Under the pieces are notes generated by a model. It had not been told where the DNA came from. It did no database searches and saw only the letters and a program-made list of their open reading frames with translations. From the NCBI GenBank assembly GCA_030430075.1, contig JAUIGN010000023.1, forward strand, positions 1-64,000: a stretch of DNA of 64,000 nt. The letters are read 5' to 3'. The stretch is from a bacterium (GTDB taxonomy: Bacteria; Planctomycetota; Planctomycetia; Pirellulales; Pirellulaceae). The position numbers and the translations under genes are program-made. Shown piece after piece: positions 37,731 to 47,062 of the stretch. Numbering within the stretch: position 1 is the first letter of the stretch; every line of letters starts with the position of its first letter.

Positions 37731-38603
37731 TTACCTGTCACCCCATCGACTCGGGTTGATCCCAGGTGCGTCGGATTTCATGTCGGGCGGCTTGTGCGGC
37801 TGGGTCCATTGAAAGCCGGTTGTGTTCGGGCTCTGCAGGAATGGCTTGGCGATCTCCGGGGCCTTCGCAACCAACTCCGGATCCCATTCATCGACCGGCT
37901 GAATCGGGCCCGCCCAAGCCGGCCGGTAGCCAAGTTGGACGAGTTCACGTGACTGCGTGTCTTTGTTGGGATGACTGCCGTGCAGTAGCAACGACGGCAC
38001 CAGCACCGCCGATCCCGCTGGAACAAGCAATGTGATCTCTTCCGGATGAGACTTGTACCGGACGTACGGGCTGGCTTCGGCATGGAAAGAAATGTGCGAA
38101 CGAGGAATCAGTCGAAATGGGGCCCGTTGGGGCGTGAGTTCGTCGAGGTAGTAGAGCACTCGCAGTAAACGTGGACAACTTCCTTCGTAACCGAAGAGAT
38201 CGGATCCGTGCGGCTGGCCATCCGTGTGCATTGAAATTCCGGGACAACCAGGATGCGTTCGCTGAAAGAATCCCCGAGTAAATACGATATCGGGTCCCAT
38301 GAGATCGGTCAGAAACTCAACCATGGGGGGATATCCAATGAGCTCCGCGACGGACGGACTACACCATTGCGGTTGCTTGACGCCCCTGGCCTGGTGCACA
38401 CTGTAACTCGCGTGCGTCATCTCGACGTCGGCAAGTTCATTTTTCACTCTGGCAATTAAGTCGGAGTTCAAGATTCTTGGGAATACAACGTAACCCTCGA
38501 CCTCGAGGTGCCGAATCTGTTCGGCTCGACTCATTGAAGAAAAATCCGTCTGGTCAATGGTCATGAAGTCTGGTTCGTTGGTCTGAGTTTGGGTTGGCTC
38601 CAC
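37731..38603 (-). CDS. Phytanoyl-CoA dioxygenase-like Fe(II)/2-oxoglutarate enzyme
   Basis: A 290-residue protein of the PhyH family of non-haem iron, 2-oxoglutarate-dependent oxygenases. Visible elements: the entry HLEVEGYVVFPRIL, the H-x-D metal motif in ISMHTDGQPHG, the distal His in LLLHGSHPN and the following basic region VQLGYRPAW that would bind 2-oxoglutarate. It probably hydroxylates a small molecule or lipid in the cytoplasm. The start is GTG 38603, backed by GAGGAGGAAGG upstream; ATG 38564 is a weaker alternative. It is a single minus-strand gene. Its substrate cannot be read from sequence. Confidence 0.88.
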   Translation of the reverse strand: MEPTQTQTNEPDFMTIDQTDFSSMSRAEQIRHLEVEGYVVFPRILNSDLIARVKNELADVEMTHASYSVHQARGVKQPQWCSPSVAELIGYPPMVEFLTDLMGPDIVFTRGFFQRTHPGCPGISMHTDGQPHGSDLFGYEGSCPRLLRVLYYLDELTPQRAPFRLIPRSHISFHAEASPYVRYKSHPEEITLLVPAGSAVLVPSLLLHGSHPNKDTQSRELVQLGYRPAWAGPIQPVDEWDPELVAKAPEIAKPFLQSPNTTGFQWTQPHKPPDMKSDAPGINPSRWGDR

Positions 38604-38758
38604 CGGCCTTCCTCCTCATGCAATATGGTTGACACAGGCCCAGTCAGATCGTTCGAGGTCCGACGACGTGGTACGGTGGCAGAATCGTCGTCGTGCCGCG
38701 TAAGCCTGACCGTGATGCGGCGCGCTCAGAATCTACCGATGTTGCGCTGCGCTTTCGC

Positions 38759-40246
38759 TCAGGCCAGGATGCCCGTCACAACCTGCGAGTCGAATTGGTG
38801 CGTCAGTCGTTCATCAAGACCATTTCGTTCGAACGTCAAAGATTTGTGCTGGAAGCCCAGCAAGTGCAAGATCGTCGCGTGCCAGTCTTGAATACTGACC
38901 CGGTTCTCGACCGCAGCGTACCCGAGCTCGTCAGTGCTTCCGTAGACCGTGCCGCCCTTCGCGCCGCCGCCGGCCATCCAGGAGGTGAAGCCGTACGGGC
39001 CGTGGTCGCGGCCGGCGTTACGATACCCGCTCGCTGAGCTCCCCTGCGCGATCGGCAATCGCCCGAATTCGCCACCCCATAGCACGAGCGTCGAATCCAA
39101 CAGGCCGCGCTGCCGCAGGTCGCGAATCAAGCCCGCGATCGGCTTGTCGGTCTGCTTGCAAATGCCCGGCAGCGAACTACGGATCTTGCTGTGGTTATCC
39201 CAAGCTTGACCACGGGGAAATAGCTGGATGAACCGCACGCCCCGTTCGACCATCCGGCGAGCCAACAAACATCGTCTCCCGAAGCTGTCGGTATCTTTCG
39301 CACCGATGCCGTACAGGGAGAGTGTGCCCGGCGTCTCTTGGGATACGTCGAGCGTCTGGGTTGCTTCCAACTGCATCCGCGCCGCCATCTCGTAGTTGCG
39401 CATCCGCGCATCAAGGACCGGTTGCCGTGGCCGGCGGTTTCGGTGCGCCCGGTCAAGGCGGGCAATCAGCGCACGTTTGGCATTGGTGACCGGCGAGGGC
39501 TCGTCGTAATCCGGCTGCAAGTTCAACAGCGGCGATCCGGTAGGCCGCATCGGTGTTCCCTGGTAGAGCGGCGGTAGATAGCCCGACATCCAATTCTCGA
39601 CCCCATTCACGGGCAGCCTTGCGGTGGGATCGGCGAGCACGACGTAAGCCGGCAGATTCTGGTTTTCACTTCCCAGCCCGTACGCGATCCACGATCCGAA
39701 CGTCGGATGCCCGGGGAACGTCTGACCGGATTGAAGCTTGTAGACGGCCGGCTCGTGATTCGGATGAACGTTGTACATCGATCGCACGATCGCCAGGCTG
39801 TCGACTTCCCGCCCGATATTCGGAAGCAATTCGGAGACCCATGCCCCGCATTGGCCATGCTGGTTGAACTGGAACGGACTGCGCATCAGCGCGCCCGTGC
39901 GATCGTTCTCGAAGACCGCGTTTTCCGTCAGTTCGCGCGGCGGTGGGTTGCCGTGGTGCTTCGTCAATGCCGGCTTCGGATCGAACAAGTCAACCTGGCT
40001 TGGTCCGCCTTGCATGCAAAGGTGAATGACAGCGGTGGCCCGCGGCGCGACATGCGGTTGCTTCGGTGTCAAGTCGAATGTGGCTGCATCGGCGGACGCC
40101 GGCTGACCCGCTTCTGCGGTTGGTGGTGTGCCTCCGAGCCCACTCTCTTGCAGCAAGTACGCCAACGCCGCGCCGCAAATCCCATCCGATACCTTGTCGA
40201 AGAATCGTCGCCGCGTCAGTCGTTCGATCGCAGTGGGATGCATCAT
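38759..40246 (-). CDS. DUF1501 family secreted protein
   Basis: A 495-residue protein of DUF1501, a planctomycete-rich family of alkaline-phosphatase/sulfatase-like fold with unproven activity. It has a Tat-type leader (ERLTRRRFFDKVSDGICGAA), MQGGPSQVDLFDPKPAL, LPNIGREVDSLAIVRSM, VRFIQLFPRGQAWDNHS and LVLWGGEFGRLPIAQG, then GRDHGPYGFTSWMAGGG. All family hallmarks are kept. Start is ATG 40246 or the adjacent 40243; the frame extends to 40381 without conserved sequence. It follows the DUF1553 gene with a 73-base gap in the same direction, the usual arrangement, so they very likely form an operon with a joint exported function. Confidence 0.95.
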   Translation of the reverse strand: MMHPTAIERLTRRRFFDKVSDGICGAALAYLLQESGLGGTPPTAEAGQPASADAATFDLTPKQPHVAPRATAVIHLCMQGGPSQVDLFDPKPALTKHHGNPPPRELTENAVFENDRTGALMRSPFQFNQHGQCGAWVSELLPNIGREVDSLAIVRSMYNVHPNHEPAVYKLQSGQTFPGHPTFGSWIAYGLGSENQNLPAYVVLADPTARLPVNGVENWMSGYLPPLYQGTPMRPTGSPLLNLQPDYDEPSPVTNAKRALIARLDRAHRNRRPRQPVLDARMRNYEMAARMQLEATQTLDVSQETPGTLSLYGIGAKDTDSFGRRCLLARRMVERGVRFIQLFPRGQAWDNHSKIRSSLPGICKQTDKPIAGLIRDLRQRGLLDSTLVLWGGEFGRLPIAQGSSASGYRNAGRDHGPYGFTSWMAGGGAKGGTVYGSTDELGYAAVENRVSIQDWHATILHLLGFQHKSLTFERNGLDERLTHQFDSQVVTGILA

Positions 40247-40319
40247 TGATTTGGTCCAAGTGGCGGGCCGCTGCCGCGACGAAAAAAAGGTAGGAAGGCC
40301 TGTCCGTCCGCCGTTCGCT

Positions 40320-43043
40320 TCAGTCCACGTAGAGAAAGGCGGCCGAGTTGAGCAAGACGTGGCAAAAATCGGCCAGGCCATTGCGAGCGGCCTGCAACTC
40401 GTCCATTCCCTCGCGTTGCCAACTCTCCGTCAACTGGCGGATCACGAGCACACCCTCCCTGCCCTCGTCTTCGCTGGCCGGGCGGCCGTATGCCAGTAGC
40501 CACGCTCGCTCGACGTTGGCGCGCGGCAGGAGGCCGGCGTCGCGTGCGACGCGTTCTGCAAATGAACGGGATAAGTCGTATACCATTCTGTTGTTCAACA
40601 AGTGCAAGGGTTGCGAAACGACCGTCGAGTCCATCCGCTGAGTACAGTTCGGGTTCATCTGAGGCAGGTCAAACGTCTCCAGGATGGTCGGCATTTCTTT
40701 GCGGCGCTGACGCACATAGATGCTCCGTCTCCAACGGCCCCCCTGTTCCTTCGAAGTTACCAGGCCATCCTGGCGAACATCGACGGGTGACGGTTCACCA
40801 AACCGCCGGCCCGATAATCGGTCGGACACGAACAAGATCGAGTCTCGCACTTCTTCGGCACTCAGCCGGCGCATTGGCATCCGTGACACCAGGCGATTCT
40901 CTGGATCGAGTTGCGCTTGAAGCTCGCTCACGGTCGAACTCTGCCGATATGCGGTCGAATTTACGATCAGGCGGTGAAGGTGCATCACGCTCCAACCGCT
41001 TTCGACAAACTCAACCGCCAGCCAGTCGAGCAGTTCCGGGTGCGACGGTGGAGTACCGAGTTTGCCAAAGTTGTCGATGCTCTTGACAATGCCCTGACCG
41101 AAATGCTGGTGCCAGATGCGATTGACGATGACCCGCGCCGTGAGCGGATGGTTGGGCTGCGTGAGCCATTTGGCGAAGGCCAGTCGCCGGCCGGTCTTGG
41201 GTGTCGAGTGGTTGAGCGGTTGCGCGGCAAACGGGGTCTTGCCGTCGGTCAGCACCGCCGGCACGCCGGGTTCGACCAGTCGGCCAGGCTGAGTCTCTAC
41301 GCCACGGCGATAAACGTAGGTCGGAGAAGGCCGCCCCCGGTCCCAGAGAGCGCGGATCTTGGGAGCCCGCCGCAATTCGGCTTCCAGCTGCTTGATGCGC
41401 TCACTCAACTTCTTGAGCTGCTGCTTGTCGCTCGCCGCGTCCTGTTGGGACCGCAATGTAGAGATGGCTTTCTCGAGCGGCGCGTTGTGTTCCGCGATCG
41501 CTTTGGCTTCTTCGGGCAGGATGACTTCGAGATGCCGCTGTTTGGCCAGCTTCCATTGATTGCCGAAGGGTTGGGGAGTCAGCCAATCGTATTCGTCGTA
41601 GGCACCCTTGAAGACGGCAACCAGGCGATAGTAATCGCGTTGCGGAATGGGGTCGTATTTGTGGCTATGACAGCGGGCGCATCGCAATGTCAGTCCAAGC
41701 ACGCCGCGGCCCAGCACGTCGATTTCGTCGGCTATCACTTCCACGCGGTCCGACAGCCGGTTTACGGGATCCGCGGAAGTCCCGTCCGGAGCCATTCGAA
41801 GGAAACCCGTAGCCACCAGCTTTTCCAGAGCCTCAGCGGAAAGGGCCTCGCTGTTCGCATAGTCGACCAGCTCATCGCCGGCCAGTTGCTCCATCAGGAA
41901 CGTGTCGAATGGTTTGTCGCGATTGAATGACCGAATTACGTAGTCCCGATACCTCCAAGCAAACGGGCGAATCGTGTCGGCGTGGCGTTTGCCCTCCGAA
42001 TCGGCGTACCCGGCCAGGTCGAGCCAGAACCGTCCCCAACGTTCGCCATAACGGGGCGAAGCCAAGAGACGATCGACAAGCCGTTCGTACGCGCCTGCGG
42101 CATCGTCGGCCATGAACTGCGCGACCTCATCCGCGGCCGGCGGCAATCCCGTCAAGGCAAACGTCACCCGCCGCAATAAGGTCAGACGGTCTGCCTCGGC
42201 CGCAAACGCCAAGCCGTCGGATTCCAGTCTTGCCAACAAGAAGGCATCGACCGGCGTACGCACCGCACGGCGGCGTTTCACGCCGGGCAACGGAGGCCGA
42301 GTTGGCGGACGAAACGACCAGAAGTCGCGGTCGGCATCCGAAACGAGCAGATCACCCTGCCCAGAAGGGGCCGGTTCAACTGTTGCGACCGGAGCACCCG
42401 AGTCAATCCACTCCACCAACGTCGCGCGTTCTTCCGAAGTCATCGGTTCGATACCGGCTTCACCGATGTCGGCTTGGGGAGGGCAGAGGTGATTCCGCAC
42501 GCGCAAAACCATCGGACTCCGATTCGGTTCTCCGGGGAGCAAGGCCGGCCCGGAGACCCCGCCGGCCAGCAAGCTGCTTTTGGAACGAACGTCGAAATCG
42601 CCCATTCGATATTCGGGTCCATGGCACATAACGCAGCGACGGTGCAGAATCGGCAACACGTCGTGTTGTGACAACGCGCCCGGGACGTGCGCTTCTTCCG
42701 CAAACTTCGCTCCCCCGGCGATCCAAGCGGCAATGGTAGCGACCTCGGCCTTGGAAAGCTGCTTGTCTTCTGCGGGCGGCATGTCACCGCTCAAGACGAG
42801 TTCATAGAGCAAGCTCTCGTCGGCCTTGCCCTGGGCGATGACTTGGCCAGACTCTCCTCCTTTGAGCACGCCGCTGGGGGAACTCAAATCCAGTTCGGCC
42901 TTCGCCGATTGCTCGCCGTGGCAGCGAAAGCAATGTTTCGCCAGGATCGGCCGCACCTCTCGTTCGTAAACAGGCGGTTGCTCGGCACGAGCGAGATGAC
43001 CGAGACTGGCAATGACGGCAAGAGCGATCAGTCGAATGCGCAT
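40320..43043 (-). CDS. Planctomycete cytochrome c DUF1549/DUF1553 protein
   Basis: A 907-residue exported protein with signal peptide (MRIRLIALAVIASLGHLARA). The N-terminal PSCyt1-type cytochrome region carries haem motifs CFRCH (C38-H42) and CVMCH (C137-H141). The DUF1549 region follows (TLLRRVTFALTGLPPAADE, LASPRYGERWGRFWLDLAGY), with a CARCH motif in LGLTLRCARCHSHKYDPI. DUF1553 completes it (TARVIVNRIWHQHFGQGIV, TDGKTPFAAQPLNH and the HLLNNRM region). Start ATG 43043 heads the signal peptide; the track's longer frame lacks it. It precedes the DUF1501 gene. Three haem-binding CxxCH motifs imply an electron-transfer role, which is inferred only. Confidence 0.95.
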   Translation of the reverse strand: MRIRLIALAVIASLGHLARAEQPPVYEREVRPILAKHCFRCHGEQSAKAELDLSSPSGVLKGGESGQVIAQGKADESLLYELVLSGDMPPAEDKQLSKAEVATIAAWIAGGAKFAEEAHVPGALSQHDVLPILHRRCVMCHGPEYRMGDFDVRSKSSLLAGGVSGPALLPGEPNRSPMVLRVRNHLCPPQADIGEAGIEPMTSEERATLVEWIDSGAPVATVEPAPSGQGDLLVSDADRDFWSFRPPTRPPLPGVKRRRAVRTPVDAFLLARLESDGLAFAAEADRLTLLRRVTFALTGLPPAADEVAQFMADDAAGAYERLVDRLLASPRYGERWGRFWLDLAGYADSEGKRHADTIRPFAWRYRDYVIRSFNRDKPFDTFLMEQLAGDELVDYANSEALSAEALEKLVATGFLRMAPDGTSADPVNRLSDRVEVIADEIDVLGRGVLGLTLRCARCHSHKYDPIPQRDYYRLVAVFKGAYDEYDWLTPQPFGNQWKLAKQRHLEVILPEEAKAIAEHNAPLEKAISTLRSQQDAASDKQQLKKLSERIKQLEAELRRAPKIRALWDRGRPSPTYVYRRGVETQPGRLVEPGVPAVLTDGKTPFAAQPLNHSTPKTGRRLAFAKWLTQPNHPLTARVIVNRIWHQHFGQGIVKSIDNFGKLGTPPSHPELLDWLAVEFVESGWSVMHLHRLIVNSTAYRQSSTVSELQAQLDPENRLVSRMPMRRLSAEEVRDSILFVSDRLSGRRFGEPSPVDVRQDGLVTSKEQGGRWRRSIYVRQRRKEMPTILETFDLPQMNPNCTQRMDSTVVSQPLHLLNNRMVYDLSRSFAERVARDAGLLPRANVERAWLLAYGRPASEDEGREGVLVIRQLTESWQREGMDELQAARNGLADFCHVLLNSAAFLYVD

Positions 43044-43493
43044 GAGCAGCAAGGGGCTGGGGATGACACAGGCGGGCAGAGCGGCTCTGTGATGATAATC
43101 CATACGTGTGGAATCGTCACGCGCCAGTTGATGCGGACGCCGGCCTGGCGGTCCGGCGTAGGGCTGAATCTGCGCGGTAAGCCCGTGGTGCGGAAACGGA
43201 TTACGATCGTTCGAACGGTCAAGCAATGCCCCGGACGCCGTTTGCCAACGCGGTTGCACTGCGGTGCGAGCGACCGGGAAGGTTGCACCAGGATTGTATC
43301 GATTGACGGCGGCAGCAGCTGCATATTCTTGTGTTTCGGCAGCATTTCTTATGCGTCGGCGGGAGTGTTACAATCGGTTCGTCAGCGGCCGGCCCGCTGT
43401 CGCCTCGTACGAGTAGAAGGCGTTGGCCTAGATGCCGAGAGAGTCTCGGCTACCGAATCTGCGACTGATTAACAAGTTCAGGAGTGTCGCCCG
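43044..43493. other. Divergent intergenic region with candidate promoter
   Basis: A 450-bp gap between the DUF1553 gene (minus) and the sulfatase (plus). A TACAAT -10-like box at about 43369-43374 is preceded 18 bases earlier by TTTCTT, a weak -35, in the plus orientation, over 100 bases before the sulfatase start. Nothing else is recognisable. Confidence 0.35.
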
Positions 43494-44903
43494 ATGAGAC
43501 CGCTGATCGTCATGCTTCTCAGTTGCTGCGGACTCTCCGCGAGTCTTTGCCCAGCCGGCGAAGGTCGGCGCCCGAACATGGTCATCGTGCTGGTCGACGA
43601 CCTGCGATGGGATGAGCTGAGCTGTACCGGCCATCCGTTCGTGCGGACACCGAACATTGATCGAATCGCTCGGGAGGGCGCGAGATTTCGAAACGCCTTT
43701 TGCACAACGCCCCTTTGTTCTCCCGTACGGGCCTGTCTATTGACGGGTTTGCACACACATCATCATGGGATAATCGACAACACCAATCGCAGCGAACAGA
43801 GTCACAAGCTGCAGACGTTTCCGCTGGTGCTGCAGCAGAGCGGATACGAAACGGCGTACGTCGGCAAGTGGCACATGGGAAACGACGACAGCGCCAGACC
43901 GGGATTCGACCATTGGGTCAGTATGAAGGGACAAGGTACGTCGTTCGATCCGGTGCTCAACATCAACGGAGAGCAAACCAGGTTTCAGGGACACACAACG
44001 GACGTCTTGAATGAGCAGGCCGTCAAGTTTTTGCGCGGTACAGGCCGGCGCCCTTTCTGCTTGTACGTAGCGCACAAGGCGCTGCATCCGGAACTCACAC
44101 AGCGTGACGACGGCAGTATTACCGATCCCTCAGCAGCCAGGTTCCTGCCGGCGGAGCGGCATCGAACTCGCTATGCCGATGCAGCGATCCCGCGCCGGTT
44201 GAACGTCATGGATTCTCCGGATGACAAGCCCGCGCTTCGTCGTCGCATCGGGAACCTGCCGCCCTTGGGATCAGCCACAGCGACGTCCGATGCAACGATC
44301 CGCGATCGGCTGCGAATGCTGGCGGCCGTCGACGAGGGGGTGGGCCTGCTGCTGGAGGAATTGAGCCGCCTGAAACAGTTGGATCGTACCGTGTTCGTAT
44401 TCACCAGCGATCACGGATACTGGTACGGCGAACATGGCCTGAGCGTCGAGCGTCGGTTGCCGTACGAAGAAGGAATACGGATCCCGCTGCTCGTCCGTTT
44501 TCCAGGGCGAATCAAAGCCGGCCGCCTGATCGACGAGTGTTCACTCAGCATTGACCTTGCACCGACGCTGCTGGATCTCGCCAACGTGAAATCGGCGCCG
44601 GCAATGGACGGGCGCAGCCTGGTGCCGCTGCTGATGGGGGAAACGCCCGTCGATTGGCGAGCTTCGTTTCTGATTCAGTACAATTCGGATACCGTCTTTC
44701 CGCGAGTCCACAAGATGGGCTACCGCGCGATTCGGACCCGTCGCTGGAAGTACGTTCGCTACCTCGAACTTGAGGGGATGGACGAACTGTACAATCTGCA
44801 GGCTGATCCATACGAGATGGAGAATGTCATCGATCAACCCAACTCGGCAGCCGTCCTCAAGCGGCTACAATCCGAGTTGGACGAACTGATCGGAAGCGAG
44901 TGA
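43494..44903 (+). CDS. Secreted arylsulfatase-family sulfatase
   Basis: A 469-residue sulfatase. Signal peptide MRPLIVMLLSCCGLSASLCPAG is followed by NMVIVLVDDLRWDE (metal Asp pair). The formylglycine motif is CSPVRACLLTG, with C75 to be oxidised by a formylglycine-generating enzyme, and further conserved elements are VGKWHMG and TSDHGYWYGEHG. It removes sulfate from carbohydrates or other esters in the periplasm or outside. No maturase gene is in the window. AGGAG precedes ATG 43494. The next gene, a phosphoesterase, begins 258 bases later in the same direction. Confidence 0.95.
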   Translation: MRPLIVMLLSCCGLSASLCPAGEGRRPNMVIVLVDDLRWDELSCTGHPFVRTPNIDRIAREGARFRNAFCTTPLCSPVRACLLTGLHTHHHGIIDNTNRSEQSHKLQTFPLVLQQSGYETAYVGKWHMGNDDSARPGFDHWVSMKGQGTSFDPVLNINGEQTRFQGHTTDVLNEQAVKFLRGTGRRPFCLYVAHKALHPELTQRDDGSITDPSAARFLPAERHRTRYADAAIPRRLNVMDSPDDKPALRRRIGNLPPLGSATATSDATIRDRLRMLAAVDEGVGLLLEELSRLKQLDRTVFVFTSDHGYWYGEHGLSVERRLPYEEGIRIPLLVRFPGRIKAGRLIDECSLSIDLAPTLLDLANVKSAPAMDGRSLVPLLMGETPVDWRASFLIQYNSDTVFPRVHKMGYRAIRTRRWKYVRYLELEGMDELYNLQADPYEMENVIDQPNSAAVLKRLQSELDELIGSE

Positions 44904-45161
44904 TTCCATGGCCCTGGCAGAATCTCACCCCGTTACGAATGCGATTGTCTCGAGCCGGGGCAAGGTGACGTCGCTGCTTGATTCCCGCCATGTCGGCAGA
45001 TGCGTCAGGTGACGTTACATTGCGTTGACGGCGCCCTCGTCAATCTGGTGAAAGCCGAGCGGCGGCGAGGCTTCCACGACGGCAGTCTGAACATGATGGC
45101 TGCCGTGAACCTTGGCATGTTCAACGATCCTGGCGGCAACACCGATTCAAGGCTCAACAAG

Positions 45162-46055
45162 ATGACGAACCATTCTGATTGCATTCGCTTGGGACGCCGG
45201 GCGTTCCTCCGAAATGGAACGCTTGTGCTGGCAGGGGCGTCCTTCGATTCAGGGCAGCTATTCGCTGCTGATCGTGCTTCGACGCTCAGTGTGGGACTGG
45301 TGACGGATCTCCACTACGCCGACAAGCCGCCCGCCGGCTCACGTCATTATCGAGAGACGCCCGACAAACTGGCTGAGGCCGCCGAACTCTTCGGCAAACA
45401 CCAACCGGCGTTTGTCGTCGAATTGGGCGACTTCATCGATGCTGCTGACAGTGTGGATGCCGAGCTCGGATACCTGCAGAAGATCAACCGGGATTTCTCT
45501 GCGATCAGCAAGAACCGGCATTACGTACTGGGCAACCATTGCGTCTATACGCTCACGAAGCACGAGTTCCTCGGCGGTGTTGGGCAGAAGAAGTCGTACT
45601 ACTCGTTCGACTCAGGCGACTTTCACTTCGTTGTGCTAGACTCATGCTTCCGCAGCGACGGCGAAGCCTACGGCCGGAAGAACTTCGAGTGGACGGATCC
45701 CAACATTCCTGCCGCCGAGGTCGAATGGCTTGCGGCTGATCTGAATTGCACGGCCAAGCCGACCGTCGTATTCGCCCATCAGCGTCTAGATGTAAGCAAT
45801 CATTACGGCGTGAAGAACGCTGCTGACGTGCGTAGTATCATGGAGGAATCGGGCAAAGTGCTGGCGGTATTTCAGGGGCACAGCCACAAGAACGACCATA
45901 ACGACATCCGTGGAATCCACTACTGCACGCTCGTCGCCATGGTGGAAGGTACTGGACAGGAGAGCAACGGCTACACCTTGATGACCCTTGCCGGCGATGG
46001 GACCATCAGCATCCAGGGATTCCGCAAGCAGAGCGGCTACCGCTGGACACGGTGA
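45162..46055 (+). CDS. Exported metallophosphoesterase with GNHC motif
   Basis: A 297-residue calcineurin-like phosphoesterase with Tat leader (GRRAFLRNGTLVLAGAS). Motifs: GLVTDLHYAD, FVVELGDFIDAAD, YVLGNHCVYTLTKHEF, TVVFAHQRLD and FQGHSHKNDHND. In most families the third motif is GNHD or GNHE; here the acidic residue is Cys, while His and Asn are kept. Some ADP-ribose/CDP-alcohol-type phosphoesterases vary at this place, so activity is not excluded. Start ATG 45162 (AAGG nine bases upstream) precedes the twin-arginine region; the frame extends to 45000 with unrelated sequence. It lies behind the sulfatase and may be cotranscribed. Confidence 0.88.
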   Translation: MTNHSDCIRLGRRAFLRNGTLVLAGASFDSGQLFAADRASTLSVGLVTDLHYADKPPAGSRHYRETPDKLAEAAELFGKHQPAFVVELGDFIDAADSVDAELGYLQKINRDFSAISKNRHYVLGNHCVYTLTKHEFLGGVGQKKSYYSFDSGDFHFVVLDSCFRSDGEAYGRKNFEWTDPNIPAAEVEWLAADLNCTAKPTVVFAHQRLDVSNHYGVKNAADVRSIMEESGKVLAVFQGHSHKNDHNDIRGIHYCTLVAMVEGTGQESNGYTLMTLAGDGTISIQGFRKQSGYRWTR

Positions 46056-46091
46056 CACAAGGCCAACGGATTGTGCCCGGTTTCATGGTGA

Positions 46092-46250
46092 CACCTGTCT
46101 ACTGTTGACATTGGCGAAGGCGTACGATTCTCGGCAGCTGCCGCCGACCGGGCGATTCGCGAACTCCACGCGATTGACAAGGCCTCGGGAAACGCGGCTT
46201 ACTTTGAGATTCGCAGGGGCGATGCCGGACACAGCATCTACGCCGAGTGA
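46092..46250 (+). pseudogene. Short open fragment of unrecognised protein
   Basis: An open stretch of 52 codons without any start codon reads GEGVRFSAAAADRAIRELH, then ASGNAAYFEIRRGDAGHSIY and stops. It is bounded upstream by an in-frame TGA. The composition is protein-like, not random, so this could be the 3' end of a decayed gene. No family could be named, and its place just before the cupin gene may be chance. Confidence 0.35.
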
Positions 46251-46310
46251 TTGTGGCCGTTCGTGATGGACGGATTGAACGACTGATCACCTTCATGAAG
46301 AGCCAGTGCC

Positions 46311-46631
46311 TTGGAGAACCTGTTTGACAGCCTTCCGGATAATCTCCGCGACGAGTTTGTCGAAGTCCTCGCCGCGAACGAACATGTCCGGATTGAGCGA
46401 ATCATCTCGACCGGGCACGCCAGTCCAGCAGGCTTCTGGTACGATCAAGACGAGCACGAATGGGTGGTTGTCTTGAAGGGTGAGGCACGGCTGCGGCTCG
46501 AAAACGGCGAAGGAGTTCACATGAAACCTGGCGACCATGTCCACATCCCGGCTCACGTGAAGCATCGGGTGGAGTGGACGACGCCCGATGAGCCAACCGT
46601 CTGGCTGGCCGTATTCTCGGCGAGTGGTTGA
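46311..46631 (+). CDS. Small cupin-domain protein
   Basis: A 106-residue single-domain cupin. The core is ASPAGFWYDQDEHEWVVVLKG followed by ARLRLENGEGVHMKPGDHVHIPAHVKHRVEWTTP: conserved Glu/His in the first motif (DEHEW) and PGD...PAHxxHR in the second. These usually bind a metal ion and act as small-molecule isomerases, dioxygenases or sensors. The start is TTG 46311 (MENLFDSLPDNL), which matches the usual N-terminus of such planctomycete proteins; no better ATG is in frame. No operon partner is certain. The activity is unknown. Confidence 0.9.
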   Translation: MENLFDSLPDNLRDEFVEVLAANEHVRIERIISTGHASPAGFWYDQDEHEWVVVLKGEARLRLENGEGVHMKPGDHVHIPAHVKHRVEWTTPDEPTVWLAVFSASG

Positions 46632-47062
46632 GTTGCAGCCGGTCTCGCTCGAATGATCGGCCGCAGTGTCGCATTCAGCTCGGAATTGCCGCGCAGACTC
46701 TTGACCTTGGTCTGTTGCTCACGCATCGCCTGACTGGGGACGACTCCAGCACGACTGTTGCGTCACCTGCATGTCCGACGGCATAAGAAATACCTCCGCC
46801 AGTTCTTAAAATGTGCACCTTTCCTGGTCGTAGCAGGCTTGTATCCACTGTGCGAGTCCGCTCACCATTTCAAGGCAACTATAACTTGTACGCTTGTTTC
46901 TGTGGCGTTTCGATCATTGGTGCCACCTTTGCCCGGTTGTCGCCCCTGGATGTGATCCGGAAAATTCGCGTCCCTTCCTTCCGCCGGTAATGCGGTGCCC
47001 CGGTCGGCAAGTGCCCGCATGGTCGAACGGGTGCGCTGAGGCAAGCTGATGGTGGCTCGATT
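46632..47062. other. Converging intergenic region
   Basis: A 431-bp gap between the cupin gene and a converging minus-strand gene. Frames at 46758-46955 (plus) and about 46632-46745 (minus, short) have no family signature. No terminator hairpin with a T run was seen. Confidence 0.4.

Noticed and set aside
46758..46955. Plus-strand ORF in the gap after the cupin gene
   Set aside because: No family motif, atypical residue composition and no ribosome binding site.
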